DNA of 64,000 nt. Origin: Limimaricola variabilis (GTDB lineage: Bacteria; Pseudomonadota; Alphaproteobacteria; Rhodobacterales; Rhodobacteraceae). This document shows, piece after piece, positions 37,085 to 46,761 of the stretch. Each line of letters begins with the position of its first letter. Positions within the stretch are counted from its first letter, which is position 1. Location: positions 124,001 to 188,000 of the forward strand of contig NZ_JACIBX010000007.1 in NCBI RefSeq assembly GCF_014195545.1, given 5' to 3'. Under the pieces are notes generated by a model, which saw nothing but the letters and a program-made list of their open reading frames with translations, had not been told where the DNA came from and did no database searches. The position numbers were made by a program, and so were the translations under genes.

Positions 37085-37105
37085 AGTCGCGACGGGAGCA
37101 GCTAT

Positions 37106-37702
37106 ATGGGCGCGCAGTCACACGCCGTCGAGGATATTCTCGACCGACTGGAGCAGGAGGGCCGGGACGATGACCGCGCCACGGTCGGCGACGTGACCGG
37201 GGCGCTGGGCGATCGCGGCTTCGGGCCGTTCCTCTTCGTCCCGGCGCTGATCGAGATCTCGCCCATTGGCGGCGTTCCCGGTGTGCCCACGCTGCTGGCG
37301 CTGATCATCGCGCTCTTCGCCGTGCAGATCGTCATGGGCCGGGACGAGATGTGGTTGCCCGGTTTCCTCGAAAGGCGATCGGTCTCTGGCGACAAGCTCG
37401 CCAAGTCGGCCGACAAGCTGCGCGGGGTGGGCCGCTGGCTCGACCGCTGGTTCCATGGCCGGCTTGAGGCACTGACCACCGACAAGGTCGCCCGGATCGC
37501 CGGGATCGCGGTGCTGTTGCTCTGCCTGACGGTGCCGCCGCTGGAACTCGTCCCCTTCGCCTCGACCGCGCCGATGGCGGCCATCGCGGCCTTCGGCCTC
37601 GCGATGACGCTGCGCGACGGGCTGCTGATGGCGCTTGGCTTCGTGCTGAGCCTCGTCGCGGTCGGCGTGGGATTTGGCATGATCGGCGGGGACGGCGGCT
37701 GA
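37106..37702 (+). CDS. ExoD-family membrane protein
   Basis: 198-residue protein of the ExoD family, known from rhizobial exopolysaccharide synthesis and alkali tolerance studies; biochemical function unknown. A cytosolic N-terminal helix (HAVEDILDRLEQEGRDDDRATVGDV) is followed by the conserved GPFLFVPALIEISPIGGVPGVPTLLALIIALF membrane segment (about residues 40-72). Paired C-terminal hydrophobic segments lie at residues 128-195. It begins 21 bases after the NrdJ-like stop, and nadE follows after about 70 bases. Confidence 0.88.
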   Translation: MGAQSHAVEDILDRLEQEGRDDDRATVGDVTGALGDRGFGPFLFVPALIEISPIGGVPGVPTLLALIIALFAVQIVMGRDEMWLPGFLERRSVSGDKLAKSADKLRGVGRWLDRWFHGRLEALTTDKVARIAGIAVLLLCLTVPPLELVPFASTAPMAAIAAFGLAMTLRDGLLMALGFVLSLVAVGVGFGMIGGDGG

Positions 37703-37771
37703 ATCCTCGGGCTGGCGCATCCGGCCCGGGGGCGGCATTGTCACCCCGCCCGCAACGCAGGAGATTTCGAC

Positions 37772-39835
37772 GTGACGCGCAACCGCAAGGGCCCCGGCGC
37801 CTTCCATTCCCTGCACCGCCACGGTTTCGTACGGGTCGCCACCGCAACGCCGCGGGTGCGGCCCGCCGATGTCGCCTTCAACCGCGACGCGGTGATCGCC
37901 GAAGCGCGGCGCGCGCATGACGCTCGCGCCGATCTGGTGGTGTTTCCCGAGCTGTGCATCTCCTCCTACGCGATCGACGACTTGCACATGCAGACCGCGC
38001 TGAACGACGCGGTGGAGACAGCGCTGGAGGCCGTGGTCGAGGCGAGCGCGAAACTCTCGCCGGTGCTGTTGGTGGGCGCGCCGCTGCGGCACGAGGGGCG
38101 GCTCTACAATTGCGCGGCGGTGATTTCGCGCGGGCGCCTGCTCGGCGTGGTGCCAAAGAGCTTCCTGCCAAACTACCGCGAATTCTATGAAAAGCGCTGG
38201 TTCGCCGAGGGGCGCGGCGTCACCGGGCGGACGATGCGGCTCGGCGAGAAAGAGGTGCCCTTCGGCACCGACCTGATCTTCGAGGCCGAGGATCTGCCGG
38301 GGCTGATCTTCCACACCGAGATCTGCGAGGATTTCTGGGCCCCGGTGCCGCCCTCGAGCCAAGCGGCGACCGAGGGCGCGCTGATCCTCACCAACCTATC
38401 GGCCTCGAACATCGTGATCGGCAAATCCGACGACCGCCACGTGCTGTGCCGCAGCCACGGCATGCGCAGCTTCGCGGCCTATGCCTACTCGGCGGCGGGA
38501 CCGGGCGAGAGCACCACCGATCTGAGCTGGGACGGGCAGGGCGCGGTCTACGAGATGGGCGATCTTCTCGCGCAATCAGGCCGCTTCGACGTCGAGCCCG
38601 AGCTGTGCATGGCCGATGTCGACACGCAGCGCCTGCTCAACGAGCGGATGCGCACCGGCACCTTCGACGATGCCGGCAAGGGCCAGGCGCCGGTCTTCCG
38701 CCGCATCCGGTTCGACCATCAGCCGCATTTCGAGGATGCCGGGCTCTTGCGTCCGATCCGTCGCTATCCCTACGTGCCCAATCGCGAGAGCCATCTCGAT
38801 CTCGACTGCTACGAGGCCTTCAACATCCAGGTCGAGGGGCTGCGCCGCCGGATGGAATCGATCGGCAACCCGAAGCTGGTCATCGGCATCTCGGGCGGGC
38901 TCGACAGCACCCACGCGCTGATCGTGGCGGCCAAGGCCTGCGACCGGATGGGCCTGTCGCGCGAGACGATCCTCGGCTACACCATGCCCGGCTTCGCCAC
39001 CGGCGACGCCACCAAGTCCAACGCGTGGAAGCTGATGCGCGCGATGGGCATCGAGGCGGCCGAGATCGACATCCGGCCCGCCGCACGGCAGATGCTCAAG
39101 GACATGGATCACCCGTTTTCGGGGGGCGATCCGGTCTATGACATCACCTTCGAGAACGTGCAGGCGGGCCTGCGCACCGACTACCTGTTCCGGCTCGCGA
39201 ACCAGAATGGCGGCATCGTCGTGGGGACGGGGGATCTGAGCGAGCTGGCGCTGGGCTGGTGCACCTATGGCGTCGGCGACCAGATGAGCCATTACAACGT
39301 CAATTCCGGCGTGCCCAAGACGCTGATCCAGTACCTGATCCGCTGGTCGATCCAGTCCGGGCAGTTCGACGACGCGGCCACCACCGACGTGCTGCAGGCG
39401 ATCCTCGATACCGAGATCTCACCCGAGCTGGTGCCGCAATCCGAGGAGGAGGAGCTGCAATCGACCGAGGACCGGATCGGGCCCTACGCGTTGCACGACT
39501 TCTTCCTGTTCCACACCATGCGTTACGGGCTGCCGCCCTCCAAGGTGGCCTTCCTCGCCTGGCACGCCTGGCACGACGCCGAAAAGGGGCTCTGGCCGAT
39601 CGGTTTCCCGGAGGAAAAGCGCCGCGCCTACGATCTCGCGGAGATCCGCAAATGGCTGGAGGTCTTCGTCTCCCGCTTCTTCGGCTTCGCGCAGTTCAAG
39701 CGCTCGGCCATGCCCAACGGGCCCAAGGTCTCGGCCGGAGGCTCGCTCAGCCCGCGTGGTGACTGGCGCGCGCCGTCGGATGCCAGCGCCGCGGTTTGGC
39801 TGGAGGAGCTTCGCGAAAACGTGCCCGAAGGCTGA
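37772..39835 (+). CDS. nadE: Glutamine-dependent NAD+ synthetase
   Basis: Final step of NAD synthesis, amidating NaAD with glutamine-derived ammonia. 687 residues, two-domain form. The N-terminal nitrilase-type glutaminase has Glu in [12 protein letters not shown], Lys in [18 protein letters not shown] and Cys in [10 protein letters not shown]. The C-terminal synthetase has the P-loop [17 protein letters not shown] (about residues 370-386) and [16 protein letters not shown]. The GTG start is backed by AGGAG 8 bases upstream. Confidence 0.95.
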   Translation: MTRNRKGPGAFHSLHRHGFVRVATATPRVRPADVAFNRDAVIAEARRAHDARADLVVFPELCISSYAIDDLHMQTALNDAVETALEAVVEASAKLSPVLLVGAPLRHEGRLYNCAAVISRGRLLGVVPKSFLPNYREFYEKRWFAEGRGVTGRTMRLGEKEVPFGTDLIFEAEDLPGLIFHTEICEDFWAPVPPSSQAATEGALILTNLSASNIVIGKSDDRHVLCRSHGMRSFAAYAYSAAGPGESTTDLSWDGQGAVYEMGDLLAQSGRFDVEPELCMADVDTQRLLNERMRTGTFDDAGKGQAPVFRRIRFDHQPHFEDAGLLRPIRRYPYVPNRESHLDLDCYEAFNIQVEGLRRRMESIGNPKLVIGISGGLDSTHALIVAAKACDRMGLSRETILGYTMPGFATGDATKSNAWKLMRAMGIEAAEIDIRPAARQMLKDMDHPFSGGDPVYDITFENVQAGLRTDYLFRLANQNGGIVVGTGDLSELALGWCTYGVGDQMSHYNVNSGVPKTLIQYLIRWSIQSGQFDDAATTDVLQAILDTEISPELVPQSEEEELQSTEDRIGPYALHDFFLFHTMRYGLPPSKVAFLAWHAWHDAEKGLWPIGFPEEKRRAYDLAEIRKWLEVFVSRFFGFAQFKRSAMPNGPKVSAGGSLSPRGDWRAPSDASAAVWLEELRENVPEG

Positions 39836-39888
39836 TCTTTCCCGTCCCGCCCGGATGCGTTAGACGGGGCCGCCCGGAATGGTCCGGA

Positions 39889-39920
39889 CACCGGTCGCAG
39901 CCTACCCGGTCAAAACAAGG
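39889..39920 (+). promoter_or_regulatory. preQ1-I riboswitch controlling queCDE
   Basis: A compact aptamer directly in front of queC: stem ACCGG (39890-39894) with CCGGT (39906-39910), loop TCGCAGCCTAC, then the A-rich tail CAAAACAAGG (39911-39920). The loop GGTCGCAG and tail AAAACAAGG match the well-known thermophile (Tte) preQ1 aptamer almost exactly. The tail contains the AAGGA ribosome site of queC (ATG 39930). Ligand-induced pseudoknotting would therefore hide the ribosome site, giving translational repression by preQ1. Confidence 0.85.
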
Positions 39921-39929
39921 ACGGATAAG

Positions 39930-40628
39930 ATGAAAACCTATGTGATCTGCTCGGGCGGGCTCGACTCCGTGTCGCTCGCCCACAAGGTCGCCGCCGAGCA
40001 CGAGCTCGCGGGACTGATTTCCTTCGATTACGGCCAGCGCCATTCCAAGGAGCTGGACTTCGCGCGGGCCGCGGCCGACCGTCTCGGCGTGCCGTTCCAC
40101 CTGATCGACATGCGCTCGATCGGCGCGCATCTGTCGGGCTCGGCGCTGACCGACGATGTCGAGGTTCCCGACGGGCATTATGCCGAGGACACCATGAAGA
40201 CGACCGTCGTGCCGAACCGCAACGCCATCATGCTCGCCGTGGCCTTTGGCCTGGCGGCGGCGCAGAAGGCCGACGCGGTGGCCACCGCCGTGCATGGCGG
40301 CGACCACTTCATCTACCCCGATTGCCGCCCGGCCTTCATCAAAGCTTTCGATGCGATGCAGAAACAGGCGCTCGACGGCTATGCCGATGTGCGCCTCTAC
40401 ACCCCCTTCGTGCACGCGCCGAAATCCGCGATCGTCACCGAGGGCGCGAAGCATGGCACGCCCTTTGCCGAGACGTGGTCCTGCTACAAGGGCGGCGACC
40501 TGCATTGCGGCCGCTGCGGCACCTGCGTCGAACGCCGCGAGGCGTTCCACCTCGCCGGGGTCGAGGACCCGACCGAATATGCCGATCCGGATTTCTGGGT
40601 CGAGGCCGTCGAGCGGGGGGCGAAGTGA
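39930..40628 (+). CDS. queC: 7-cyano-7-deazaguanine synthase QueC
   Basis: ATP-dependent conversion of carboxy-deazaguanine to preQ0 in queuosine biosynthesis. 232 residues. The PP-loop is VICSGGLDSVSLAHKV (residues 5-20), followed by SFDYGQRHSKEL and VPNRNAIMLAVAFG. The C-terminal zinc site is WSCYKGGDLHCGRCGTCVERREAF. ATG 39930 follows AAGGA, which is part of the upstream riboswitch tail. The stop overlaps the queD start by one base (TGATG), beginning a queC-queD-queE operon. Confidence 0.96.
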   Translation: MKTYVICSGGLDSVSLAHKVAAEHELAGLISFDYGQRHSKELDFARAAADRLGVPFHLIDMRSIGAHLSGSALTDDVEVPDGHYAEDTMKTTVVPNRNAIMLAVAFGLAAAQKADAVATAVHGGDHFIYPDCRPAFIKAFDAMQKQALDGYADVRLYTPFVHAPKSAIVTEGAKHGTPFAETWSCYKGGDLHCGRCGTCVERREAFHLAGVEDPTEYADPDFWVEAVERGAK

Positions 40629-40984
40629 TGTACACGATCACCAAGGAGTTCCACTTCTCCGCCTCTCACCAGCTGTGCAACCTGCCGGGCGATCATCCCT
40701 GCGCGCGGCTGCACGGGCACAACTACATCGCTGAGGTGGAGCTGCGGGCCGAGAAGCTCGACGAGAACGGCTTCGTGCTCGACTACCGCGCGCTCGACCC
40801 GCTCAAGCGCTGGATCGACGACACGCTCGACCATCGGCACCTCAACGAGGTGTTCGGCCATGACGGCGTGACCTCCGAGGTGCTGGCGCGCGAGATCTTC
40901 GACTGGGCGCATGCGCGCTGGGCGCAGGTCAGCGCGGTACGCGTGTCGGAGACGCCCAAGACCTGGGCGGAATACCGGCCGTGA
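40628..40984 (+). CDS. queD: 6-carboxy-5,6,7,8-tetrahydropterin synthase QueD
   Basis: First committed queuosine enzyme, making carboxytetrahydropterin from dihydroneopterin triphosphate. 118 residues. Zinc ligands His14 (FSASHQL), His29 and His31 (RLHGHNY), the catalytic Cys25 (HPCARLHGH), and the LDHRHLNEV and [10 protein letters not shown]-like [13 protein letters not shown] segments are visible. It overlaps queC by one base and queE by 4 bases (GTGA). Confidence 0.95.
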   Translation: MYTITKEFHFSASHQLCNLPGDHPCARLHGHNYIAEVELRAEKLDENGFVLDYRALDPLKRWIDDTLDHRHLNEVFGHDGVTSEVLAREIFDWAHARWAQVSAVRVSETPKTWAEYRP

Positions 40985-41700
40985 GCGTGCTGCGCGTCTC
41001 CGAGATCTTCGGCCCGACCATTCAGGGCGAAGGCGCGCTGATCGGCCAGGCGACGGTGTTCGTCCGCCTGGGCGGCTGCGACTACCGCTGCTCGTGGTGC
41101 GACAGCCTGCACGCGGTGGAGAGCGAATACCGCCACACCTGGGCGGCGATGGAGACCGAGGCCGTCTGGGACCGGATCGCCGAGCTGTCCGGCGGGCGGC
41201 CGCTGACGGTGACGGTCTCGGGCGGCAACCCGGCGATCCAGGATTGCGGCCCGCTGATCGAGCGGGGGCGCAGCCTGGGCTACCGCTTCGCGCTGGAAAC
41301 CCAAGGTTCGGTGGCGCGGGACTGGTTTTCGCGGCTGGAGCCACTGGTGCTGTCGCCCAAGCCGCCCTCATCGGGCGAGACGCCCGACTGGGCACGCTTC
41401 GACGAGTGTCTCGCGGCGGCGGGCGACGCCGAGGCGATCCTGAAGATCGTCGTGTTCGACGAGACCGATTACCTCTGGGCCCGCGACGTGGCCGGTCGTT
41501 ACCCGCAGCTCCCGGTCTACCTGCAGCCCGGCAACCACACCCCGCCGCCGCCCGAGGCCGAGGATGCCGAGATCGACATGGACGGCATCACCGACCGCAT
41601 GGACTGGCTGGTGAGCCGGACGCTCGCAGATGGCTGGTTCGAGGCGCGCGTGCTGCCGCAGCTGCACGTGCTGATCTGGGGCAACAAGCGCGGCGTCTGA
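40981..41700 (+). CDS. queE: 7-carboxy-7-deazaguanine synthase QueE
   Basis: Radical SAM enzyme forming the deazaguanine ring in queuosine synthesis. 239 residues from a GTG start overlapping queD. The radical SAM cluster motif is [16 protein letters not shown] (Cys33, Cys37, Cys40), preceded by [16 protein letters not shown] and followed by [14 protein letters not shown]. The cysteine spacing CxxxCxxC is canonical. It is the last gene of the riboswitch-controlled operon and converges on the DapA-like gene. Confidence 0.95.
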   Translation: MSVLRVSEIFGPTIQGEGALIGQATVFVRLGGCDYRCSWCDSLHAVESEYRHTWAAMETEAVWDRIAELSGGRPLTVTVSGGNPAIQDCGPLIERGRSLGYRFALETQGSVARDWFSRLEPLVLSPKPPSSGETPDWARFDECLAAAGDAEAILKIVVFDETDYLWARDVAGRYPQLPVYLQPGNHTPPPPEAEDAEIDMDGITDRMDWLVSRTLADGWFEARVLPQLHVLIWGNKRGV

Positions 41701-41703
41701 GGC

Positions 41704-42582
41704 TCAGCCGATGGCGCCGAGCGCCGCTTCCAGCCGGGGCAGGGCGGCCTCGGGGATGGGCAGGACGGGGCGCGGCGGGTCGCAATCCGCCAGCCCCATC
41801 AGCCGGGCGATGCCGAACATGACGCGGAAGCTGCCATATTCGCGAAACAGCGCCCAGAGCGGCGCGAAGCGGTCCTCGGCCCTTGTCCGTCCGGCCTGCG
41901 CGGCGGCGGCAAGCTCCATCACCGGGCCGGGCAGCAGCCCGGCCGCCACCGCGAACCACGCATCCGCTCCTGCCGCCAGCGCCTCGGCCCCGATCCAGTC
42001 GCCGCTGTAGCCGATGGCAAAGCCCTCGGGCAGCGCCGCGCGCAGCCGCGCGAGATCCTCTGCCACGGCACCCGGGGGCGGCGGCATCTTGACCGCCGCG
42101 ACATTGGGCACCTCAGCCAGCCGCGCCAACAGCGCGTCGCCGAAGGTGAAGCCCGTGGTCGCAGGCGTGTTGTAGACGCAAAGCGGCAGCCCGATCGTAC
42201 CGGCCACGGAGGCATAATGAACCTGCACCTCCGCTTCGGTCAGCGGCGTGTAGGAGACCGGCGCCATCAGGAGGCCCTGCGCCCCCGCCGCCTCGGCCTC
42301 GCGCGCCAGCGCCATGGCCGTGTCGGTCCGGATCGCGCCGACATTCACCACCAGTGGCACCGCGCCGCCCAACACCTCGGTCGCCACGGCGAGCACCCGG
42401 CTCCGCGTCTCGGGCGTCAGATAGGCGTAGCCGCCGGTGCTGCCGAGCAGCCCGACCGAGCCGACCCCCGCCATGCGCAGCCGGTCGAGCATCACCGCCA
42501 GCGGCGCCTCGAGCACCCGGCCCGCCGCATCGGTCGGCGTGATCGGAAAGGCCATAAGCCCTTGGAACGGCGTGTCGGTCAT
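41704..42582 (-). CDS. Dihydrodipicolinate synthase/N-acetylneuraminate lyase family protein
   Basis: 292-residue Schiff-base class I aldolase of the DapA/NanA superfamily. Visible: FPITPTDAAGRV near the N-terminus, GLLGSTGGYAYLTPETRSRVL (about residues 43-63) where typical DapA has GTTGE, Tyr in PLCVYNTPATTGF, and the Schiff-base Lys in VAAVKMPPPPG. The altered GSTGGYA loop argues against genuine DapA; a keto-acid aldolase or dehydratase is more likely, with substrate unknown. ATG 42582 has GGAGG upstream. It is divergent from the oxidase cluster. Confidence 0.85.
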   Translation of the reverse strand: MTDTPFQGLMAFPITPTDAAGRVLEAPLAVMLDRLRMAGVGSVGLLGSTGGYAYLTPETRSRVLAVATEVLGGAVPLVVNVGAIRTDTAMALAREAEAAGAQGLLMAPVSYTPLTEAEVQVHYASVAGTIGLPLCVYNTPATTGFTFGDALLARLAEVPNVAAVKMPPPPGAVAEDLARLRAALPEGFAIGYSGDWIGAEALAAGADAWFAVAAGLLPGPVMELAAAAQAGRTRAEDRFAPLWALFREYGSFRVMFGIARLMGLADCDPPRPVLPIPEAALPRLEAALGAIG

Positions 42583-42758
42583 GGCGGTCCTCCCTCGTAT
42601 CGGCCCGCCGACTAGGCCCGGCAGACGGGGCTCCCGCAAGGGCGATCCGAAGGCGCGCGCGGGAAAATCCTGCGATCGGCACATATTCCTCGCCACGCGG
42701 TTGACCCGCAGGCGCGGCGCGCTCTCATTGTCGTGACCTGCCGCCTGACGGACCATTC

Positions 42759-43760
42759 ATGACGCCCACGCCGCGCCCTGCGCGCCCTCGATACCGCCAT
42801 GCCCTCTGGCTCGCGCCGCTGCTTCTCGCCGCCTGCGAAGGGCGGCAGTCGGCGCTGGTGCCGGCGGGTGAGGATGCGCGCATTCTGGGCGATCTGTTCT
42901 GGGTGATGCTGATCGGCGCGGTGCTGCTGTGGATCGGCATGAACGGGCTGTTCTACTGGGCCACCCGCCGCAGCCCGGCACCGCATTCGCAGACCCTCGC
43001 GAACTGGCTGGTCATCATCGGCGGAATCCTCTTTCCGACCGTCACGCTCGGCGCCTTGCTGGTCTATGGCCTGTCGATCATGCCCGACCTGCGCGCCACC
43101 GGCGACGGGCCGGTGATCCGCGTCACCGGCGAGCAGTGGTGGTGGCGCGTCGAATACGAGCGCGCCGACGGCACGACCGTGACCACCGCGAACGAGATCC
43201 GGCTGCCCGCGGGCGTCCGCTCGACCTTCCTCCTGGACAGCAAGAAGGTGATCCACTCCTTCTGGGTCCCCAGCCTGGGCGGCAAGATGGACATGTTCCC
43301 CGGCCGGGTGACCGAAATGACGCTCGGCCCCGAACGGCCCGGCATCTATCGCGGCCAATGCGCCGAGTTCTGCGGCGAGAGCCATGCCTGGATGGCCTTC
43401 GAGGCGGAGGTGATGGAGCCCGAAGACTTCGATGCCTGGCTCGAGGCCGAGGCCGCCGATGCCATGCCGCCCGAGGGCGATCTCGCCCAGCGCGGCGCGG
43501 CGCTGTTTCTCGCGCAGGGCTGCGGTGCCTGCCACGCGGTGCGCGGCACGCCTGCCGTGGGACGGGTCGGCCCGGATCTCACCCATGTCGGTTCGCGCCA
43601 TTCGCTCGCCGCCGGACGGCTCGGCACCAGCGCCGAGGATTTCGTCCGCTGGGTCGCCAATCCGGGCGCCTGGAAGCCGGGCGCCGAGATGCCCGCCTAT
43701 GCCCATCTGAGCGACGCGCAGCTCGCCGCGATCGCCGCCTATCTCGAGGGGCTCGAATGA
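42759..43760 (+). CDS. caa3-type cytochrome c oxidase subunit II with haem c domain
   Basis: 333-residue lipoprotein subunit of a terminal oxidase. Lipobox LLLAAC (Cys26), two transmembrane helices (about residues 45-70 and 82-108), then a cupredoxin domain with the CuA site split between HSFWVP and the QCAEFCGESHAWM motif (about residues 204-216). A C-terminal cytochrome c domain (about 240-333) has haem motif CGACH. The fused haem c marks caa3-type enzymes that take electrons from soluble cytochrome c. It overlaps the next gene by 4 bases (ATGA). Confidence 0.95.
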   Translation: MTPTPRPARPRYRHALWLAPLLLAACEGRQSALVPAGEDARILGDLFWVMLIGAVLLWIGMNGLFYWATRRSPAPHSQTLANWLVIIGGILFPTVTLGALLVYGLSIMPDLRATGDGPVIRVTGEQWWWRVEYERADGTTVTTANEIRLPAGVRSTFLLDSKKVIHSFWVPSLGGKMDMFPGRVTEMTLGPERPGIYRGQCAEFCGESHAWMAFEAEVMEPEDFDAWLEAEAADAMPPEGDLAQRGAALFLAQGCGACHAVRGTPAVGRVGPDLTHVGSRHSLAAGRLGTSAEDFVRWVANPGAWKPGAEMPAYAHLSDAQLAAIAAYLEGLE

Positions 43761-46327
43761 CCGACCGATCCATCCCGGCGGGCGAGCTTGCGCCCGAGGG
43801 CATCTATCCCCCGACCGAGGAGATGCTGCGCGAGCCGGTGCCCGAGGAGGTGCAGCGCGGCCAGAAGGAGCGGCTCGCCCGGGTGTGGAAGACGCCGGAG
43901 GGCTGGCGCTACTGGACGGCGGTGAACAACTCCGAGGTGGGCGTCTGGTACACGATGACCGCCTTCGTCTTCATGCTCATCGCCGGGGTAATGGCACTGT
44001 TGATGCGGCTCCAGCTCTGGGTGCCGGAGAACGACCTGATCTCGGCCGACCTGTTCAACCAGCTCTTCACCATGCACGGCTCGGCGATGATGTTCCTCTT
44101 CGCCGTGCCGATGTTCGAGGCGATCTCGATCCTGCTGCTGCCGGGGCTTCTGGGCGCGCGCGACATGCCGTTCCCGAGGCTCTCGGCCTATGGCTACTGG
44201 AGCTTCCTGATCGGGGGCGTCTTCGTGATCGGCTCGATCCTGTTCTCGGCCGCGCCCAAGGCGGGCTGGTTCATGTACCCGCCGCTGGCCACGCTGGAGT
44301 TGGGCATCGGCTCGGACATCTGGCTTCTGGGCCTGTCCTTCATCGAGGTGGCCTCGATCGCCGCCGCCGTCGAGCTGATCGTCGGCGCGTTGAAGTGCCG
44401 GCCCCCCGGCATGCGCGTCAACGTCATGCCGCTCTACGCGTGGTACGTGCTGGTCGTGGGCGGCATGATCCTTTTCGCCTTCCCGCCGCTGATCGCGGGC
44501 GATTTCCTGTTCGAGCTGGAGCGCAGCTTCGACTGGCCGTTCTTCGACCACACCCGCGGCGGCGATCCGATGCTGTGGCAGCACCTGTTCTGGATCTTCG
44601 GCCACCCGGAGGTCTACATCATCTTCCTGCCCTCGATCGCCATCGCCGCGATGATCGTGCCGACCGTCGCGCGGCGGCCGATCCTGGGCTATTCGTGGAT
44701 CGTGCTGTCGGCGGTGGGCACGGGTTTCCTGAGCTTCGGGCTCTGGGTGCACCACATGTTCACCACCGGGCTGCCGAACATCTCGCTCGGGTTCTTCTCG
44801 GCGGCTTCCGAGGCGGTGGTGATCCCGACCGGCATCCAGCTCTTCGCCTTCGTCGCGACGCTGATCGCGGGCCGGGTGGTGATGACCCTGCCGATGCTGT
44901 GGATCGCGGGCGCGCTGGCGATCTTCACCGCCGGCGGCCTGACCGGCGTCATGGTCGCGATCGCGCCCTTCGACTGGCAGGTGCACGACACCTACTTCAT
45001 CGTCGCCCACCTGCATTACACGCTGTTCGGCGGCATGGTGTTTCCGGTGATCGCGGGGGTCTATTACTTCTTCCCGTTCTTCCGAAAGAAGATGCTGTCG
45101 GACCGCCTCGGCCGCTGGGCGTTCTGGCTGATCTTCACCGGCTTCAACATCACCTTCCTGCCGATGCACCTCACCGGCCTCTTGGGCATGCCGCGCCGGG
45201 TCTATACCTACCCGGAGGGCCTGGGCATCGACTGGCTCAACCAGATCTCGACCGCGGGCTCGTTCATCGTTGCGGCGGGCTTCGCGGTGTTTGCCTGGGA
45301 CATCGTCCGCCCCAAGAAGAACCAGCCGCAGATCGAGCGTAATCCATGGGGCGCCGGCACGCTGGAATGGAGCCACGAGGTGCCCGAAGCCAAGTGGGGC
45401 GTGCGCTCGATCCCGCACATCACCTCGCGCTATCCGCTCTGGGACCAGCCGGAGATCGTCGAGCGCATGGATGCGGGCCGGTACTATCTCCCCGATGCCG
45501 AGGAGGGCCTGCGCGAGACCATCGTGACCTCCGTGATCGACGCGCGCCCGATCCAGGTGCAGCGGGTCACCGGGCCCGCCTACATCACCATCTGGGCGGC
45601 GGCCTTCACCGGCGGCGCCTTCATCCTGCCGACCTTCCACATCTACGGCCCCGCCATCGTCTCGGCGGCCTTCGCGGTGGTCTGCATCCTCTACTGGCTC
45701 TGGACCTCGACCGCGCGACCGCCGGAGAAGGACATGAAGGATGTGGGCCTCGGCCTCAGCCTGCCGACCTATGCGGCGGGACCGCAGGCGGTGGGCTGGT
45801 GGGCGGTCTGGATCACCATGCTGGGTGATGCCACCGCCTTCGCCTCGCTGGTCTTCGGGGTGTTCTTCTACTGGACCTCGAACACAGCCTTCCCGCCGCC
45901 GGGCGCCGAGCACGCATCCGGCTATCTTGTGGCGCTGGCGACGGCGGCCTTCGCCGCCGCCTGGGCGCTGACGCGCGGCGCGCGGGGGCTGAACCGGGCC
46001 GGACGCGTCGGCCTCGCGCGCGGCGCGCTGGCGCTGGCGCCGCTGATGACGCTGGCGGGGATGGGCGGCTTCATCCTCTCGGTGCTCGATCTCGACCCGA
46101 CCAGCCATGTCTACCCGGCGATGATGTGGGCGCTGATGGTCTGGATCGTGGCGCATGGGCTCGTCGGCACGATCATGCAGGGCTACTGCCTCGCCGGGTC
46201 GCTCTTCGGCAAGCTCACGCCGCGCTATGACGCGGATCTGTGGAACGTCACGCTGTTCTGGCACTTCCTCGGGCTGACCGCGCTGGTGACCGGCGCGATG
46301 ATCGGCCTCGTGCCGCGGCTGATGTGA
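43757..46327 (+). CDS. Cytochrome c oxidase subunit I/III fusion
   Basis: 856-residue catalytic subunit with subunit III fused at the C-terminus. Subunit I: haem a His in FTMHGSAMMFLFAVP (about residue 105), CuB His and Tyr in FGHPEVYIIFLPS (about 281), CuB His pair in WVHHMFTTG (about 331), haem a3/a His in AHLHYTLFGGMVF (about 418). Subunit III-like helices follow from about residue 675 (GWWAVWITMLGDATAFASLVFG) to the end. Proton-channel residues typical of A-type oxidases appear present, but assignment needs alignment. It overlaps the subunit II gene by 4 bases. Confidence 0.94.
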   Translation: MTDRSIPAGELAPEGIYPPTEEMLREPVPEEVQRGQKERLARVWKTPEGWRYWTAVNNSEVGVWYTMTAFVFMLIAGVMALLMRLQLWVPENDLISADLFNQLFTMHGSAMMFLFAVPMFEAISILLLPGLLGARDMPFPRLSAYGYWSFLIGGVFVIGSILFSAAPKAGWFMYPPLATLELGIGSDIWLLGLSFIEVASIAAAVELIVGALKCRPPGMRVNVMPLYAWYVLVVGGMILFAFPPLIAGDFLFELERSFDWPFFDHTRGGDPMLWQHLFWIFGHPEVYIIFLPSIAIAAMIVPTVARRPILGYSWIVLSAVGTGFLSFGLWVHHMFTTGLPNISLGFFSAASEAVVIPTGIQLFAFVATLIAGRVVMTLPMLWIAGALAIFTAGGLTGVMVAIAPFDWQVHDTYFIVAHLHYTLFGGMVFPVIAGVYYFFPFFRKKMLSDRLGRWAFWLIFTGFNITFLPMHLTGLLGMPRRVYTYPEGLGIDWLNQISTAGSFIVAAGFAVFAWDIVRPKKNQPQIERNPWGAGTLEWSHEVPEAKWGVRSIPHITSRYPLWDQPEIVERMDAGRYYLPDAEEGLRETIVTSVIDARPIQVQRVTGPAYITIWAAAFTGGAFILPTFHIYGPAIVSAAFAVVCILYWLWTSTARPPEKDMKDVGLGLSLPTYAAGPQAVGWWAVWITMLGDATAFASLVFGVFFYWTSNTAFPPPGAEHASGYLVALATAAFAAAWALTRGARGLNRAGRVGLARGALALAPLMTLAGMGGFILSVLDLDPTSHVYPAMMWALMVWIVAHGLVGTIMQGYCLAGSLFGKLTPRYDADLWNVTLFWHFLGLTALVTGAMIGLVPRLM

Positions 46328-46338
46328 GGGAGGGGCGC

Positions 46339-46761
46339 ATGGATCGCAGCGATCACGACCGGCAGCCGCACCCGCGCGAGGACGAGCACGAGTTCGCCGA
46401 GGAGCGCGAGAGCCTGTGGCGGATCACGCTGGGGCCGACGATCTGGGCCTTCCACTTCGCGATCAGCTATGCCGCCGTCTCTGTCTACTGCTTCCGCTTC
46501 GAGCGGATGTTCGAGATGGGCTGGCTGCGCGCCGGCCTGATCGCGATGACGCTGGCGATGCTGGTGGCGATCGCCTGGATCGGCTGGCGCGCCTTCCTGC
46601 GCTGGGACGTGCGCGGCACGGGCGAGTTCTCGAATCCCGAGGGCAGCGCCGAGGACCGGCACCAGTTCCTCGGCCATGCCGGCTTCCTGCTGGCATTGGT
46701 GTCGTTTATCGGCGTGGTCTACGACACGCTGCCGCTGATCCTGCTGGGGTCGTGCCGATGA
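46339..46761 (+). CDS. Small membrane protein of the caa3 oxidase cluster
   Basis: 140-residue protein with a charged His/Asp/Glu-rich N-terminus (DRSDHDRQPHPREDEHEFAE) and three predicted transmembrane helices (about residues 32-48, 63-82, 112-134). It lies between the I/III fusion and ctaG, overlapping ctaG by 4 bases, so it is probably an oxidase accessory or subunit IV-like protein. Family not recognised; function inferred only from position. GGGAGGGG precedes the ATG. Confidence 0.75.
   Translation: MDRSDHDRQPHPREDEHEFAEERESLWRITLGPTIWAFHFAISYAAVSVYCFRFERMFEMGWLRAGLIAMTLAMLVAIAWIGWRAFLRWDVRGTGEFSNPEGSAEDRHQFLGHAGFLLALVSFIGVVYDTLPLILLGSCR

Noticed and set aside
42724-42731. sigma-70 promoter of the oxidase cluster from TTGACC at 42701
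   Set aside because: The -35 is good but no acceptable -10 lies at 16-18 bases, so it was not listed as a feature.
43739-46264. An 840-codon minus-strand open frame over the oxidase genes
   Set aside because: Antisense shadow: extremely charged and repetitive composition and no family motif, whereas the plus strand encodes a textbook oxidase.
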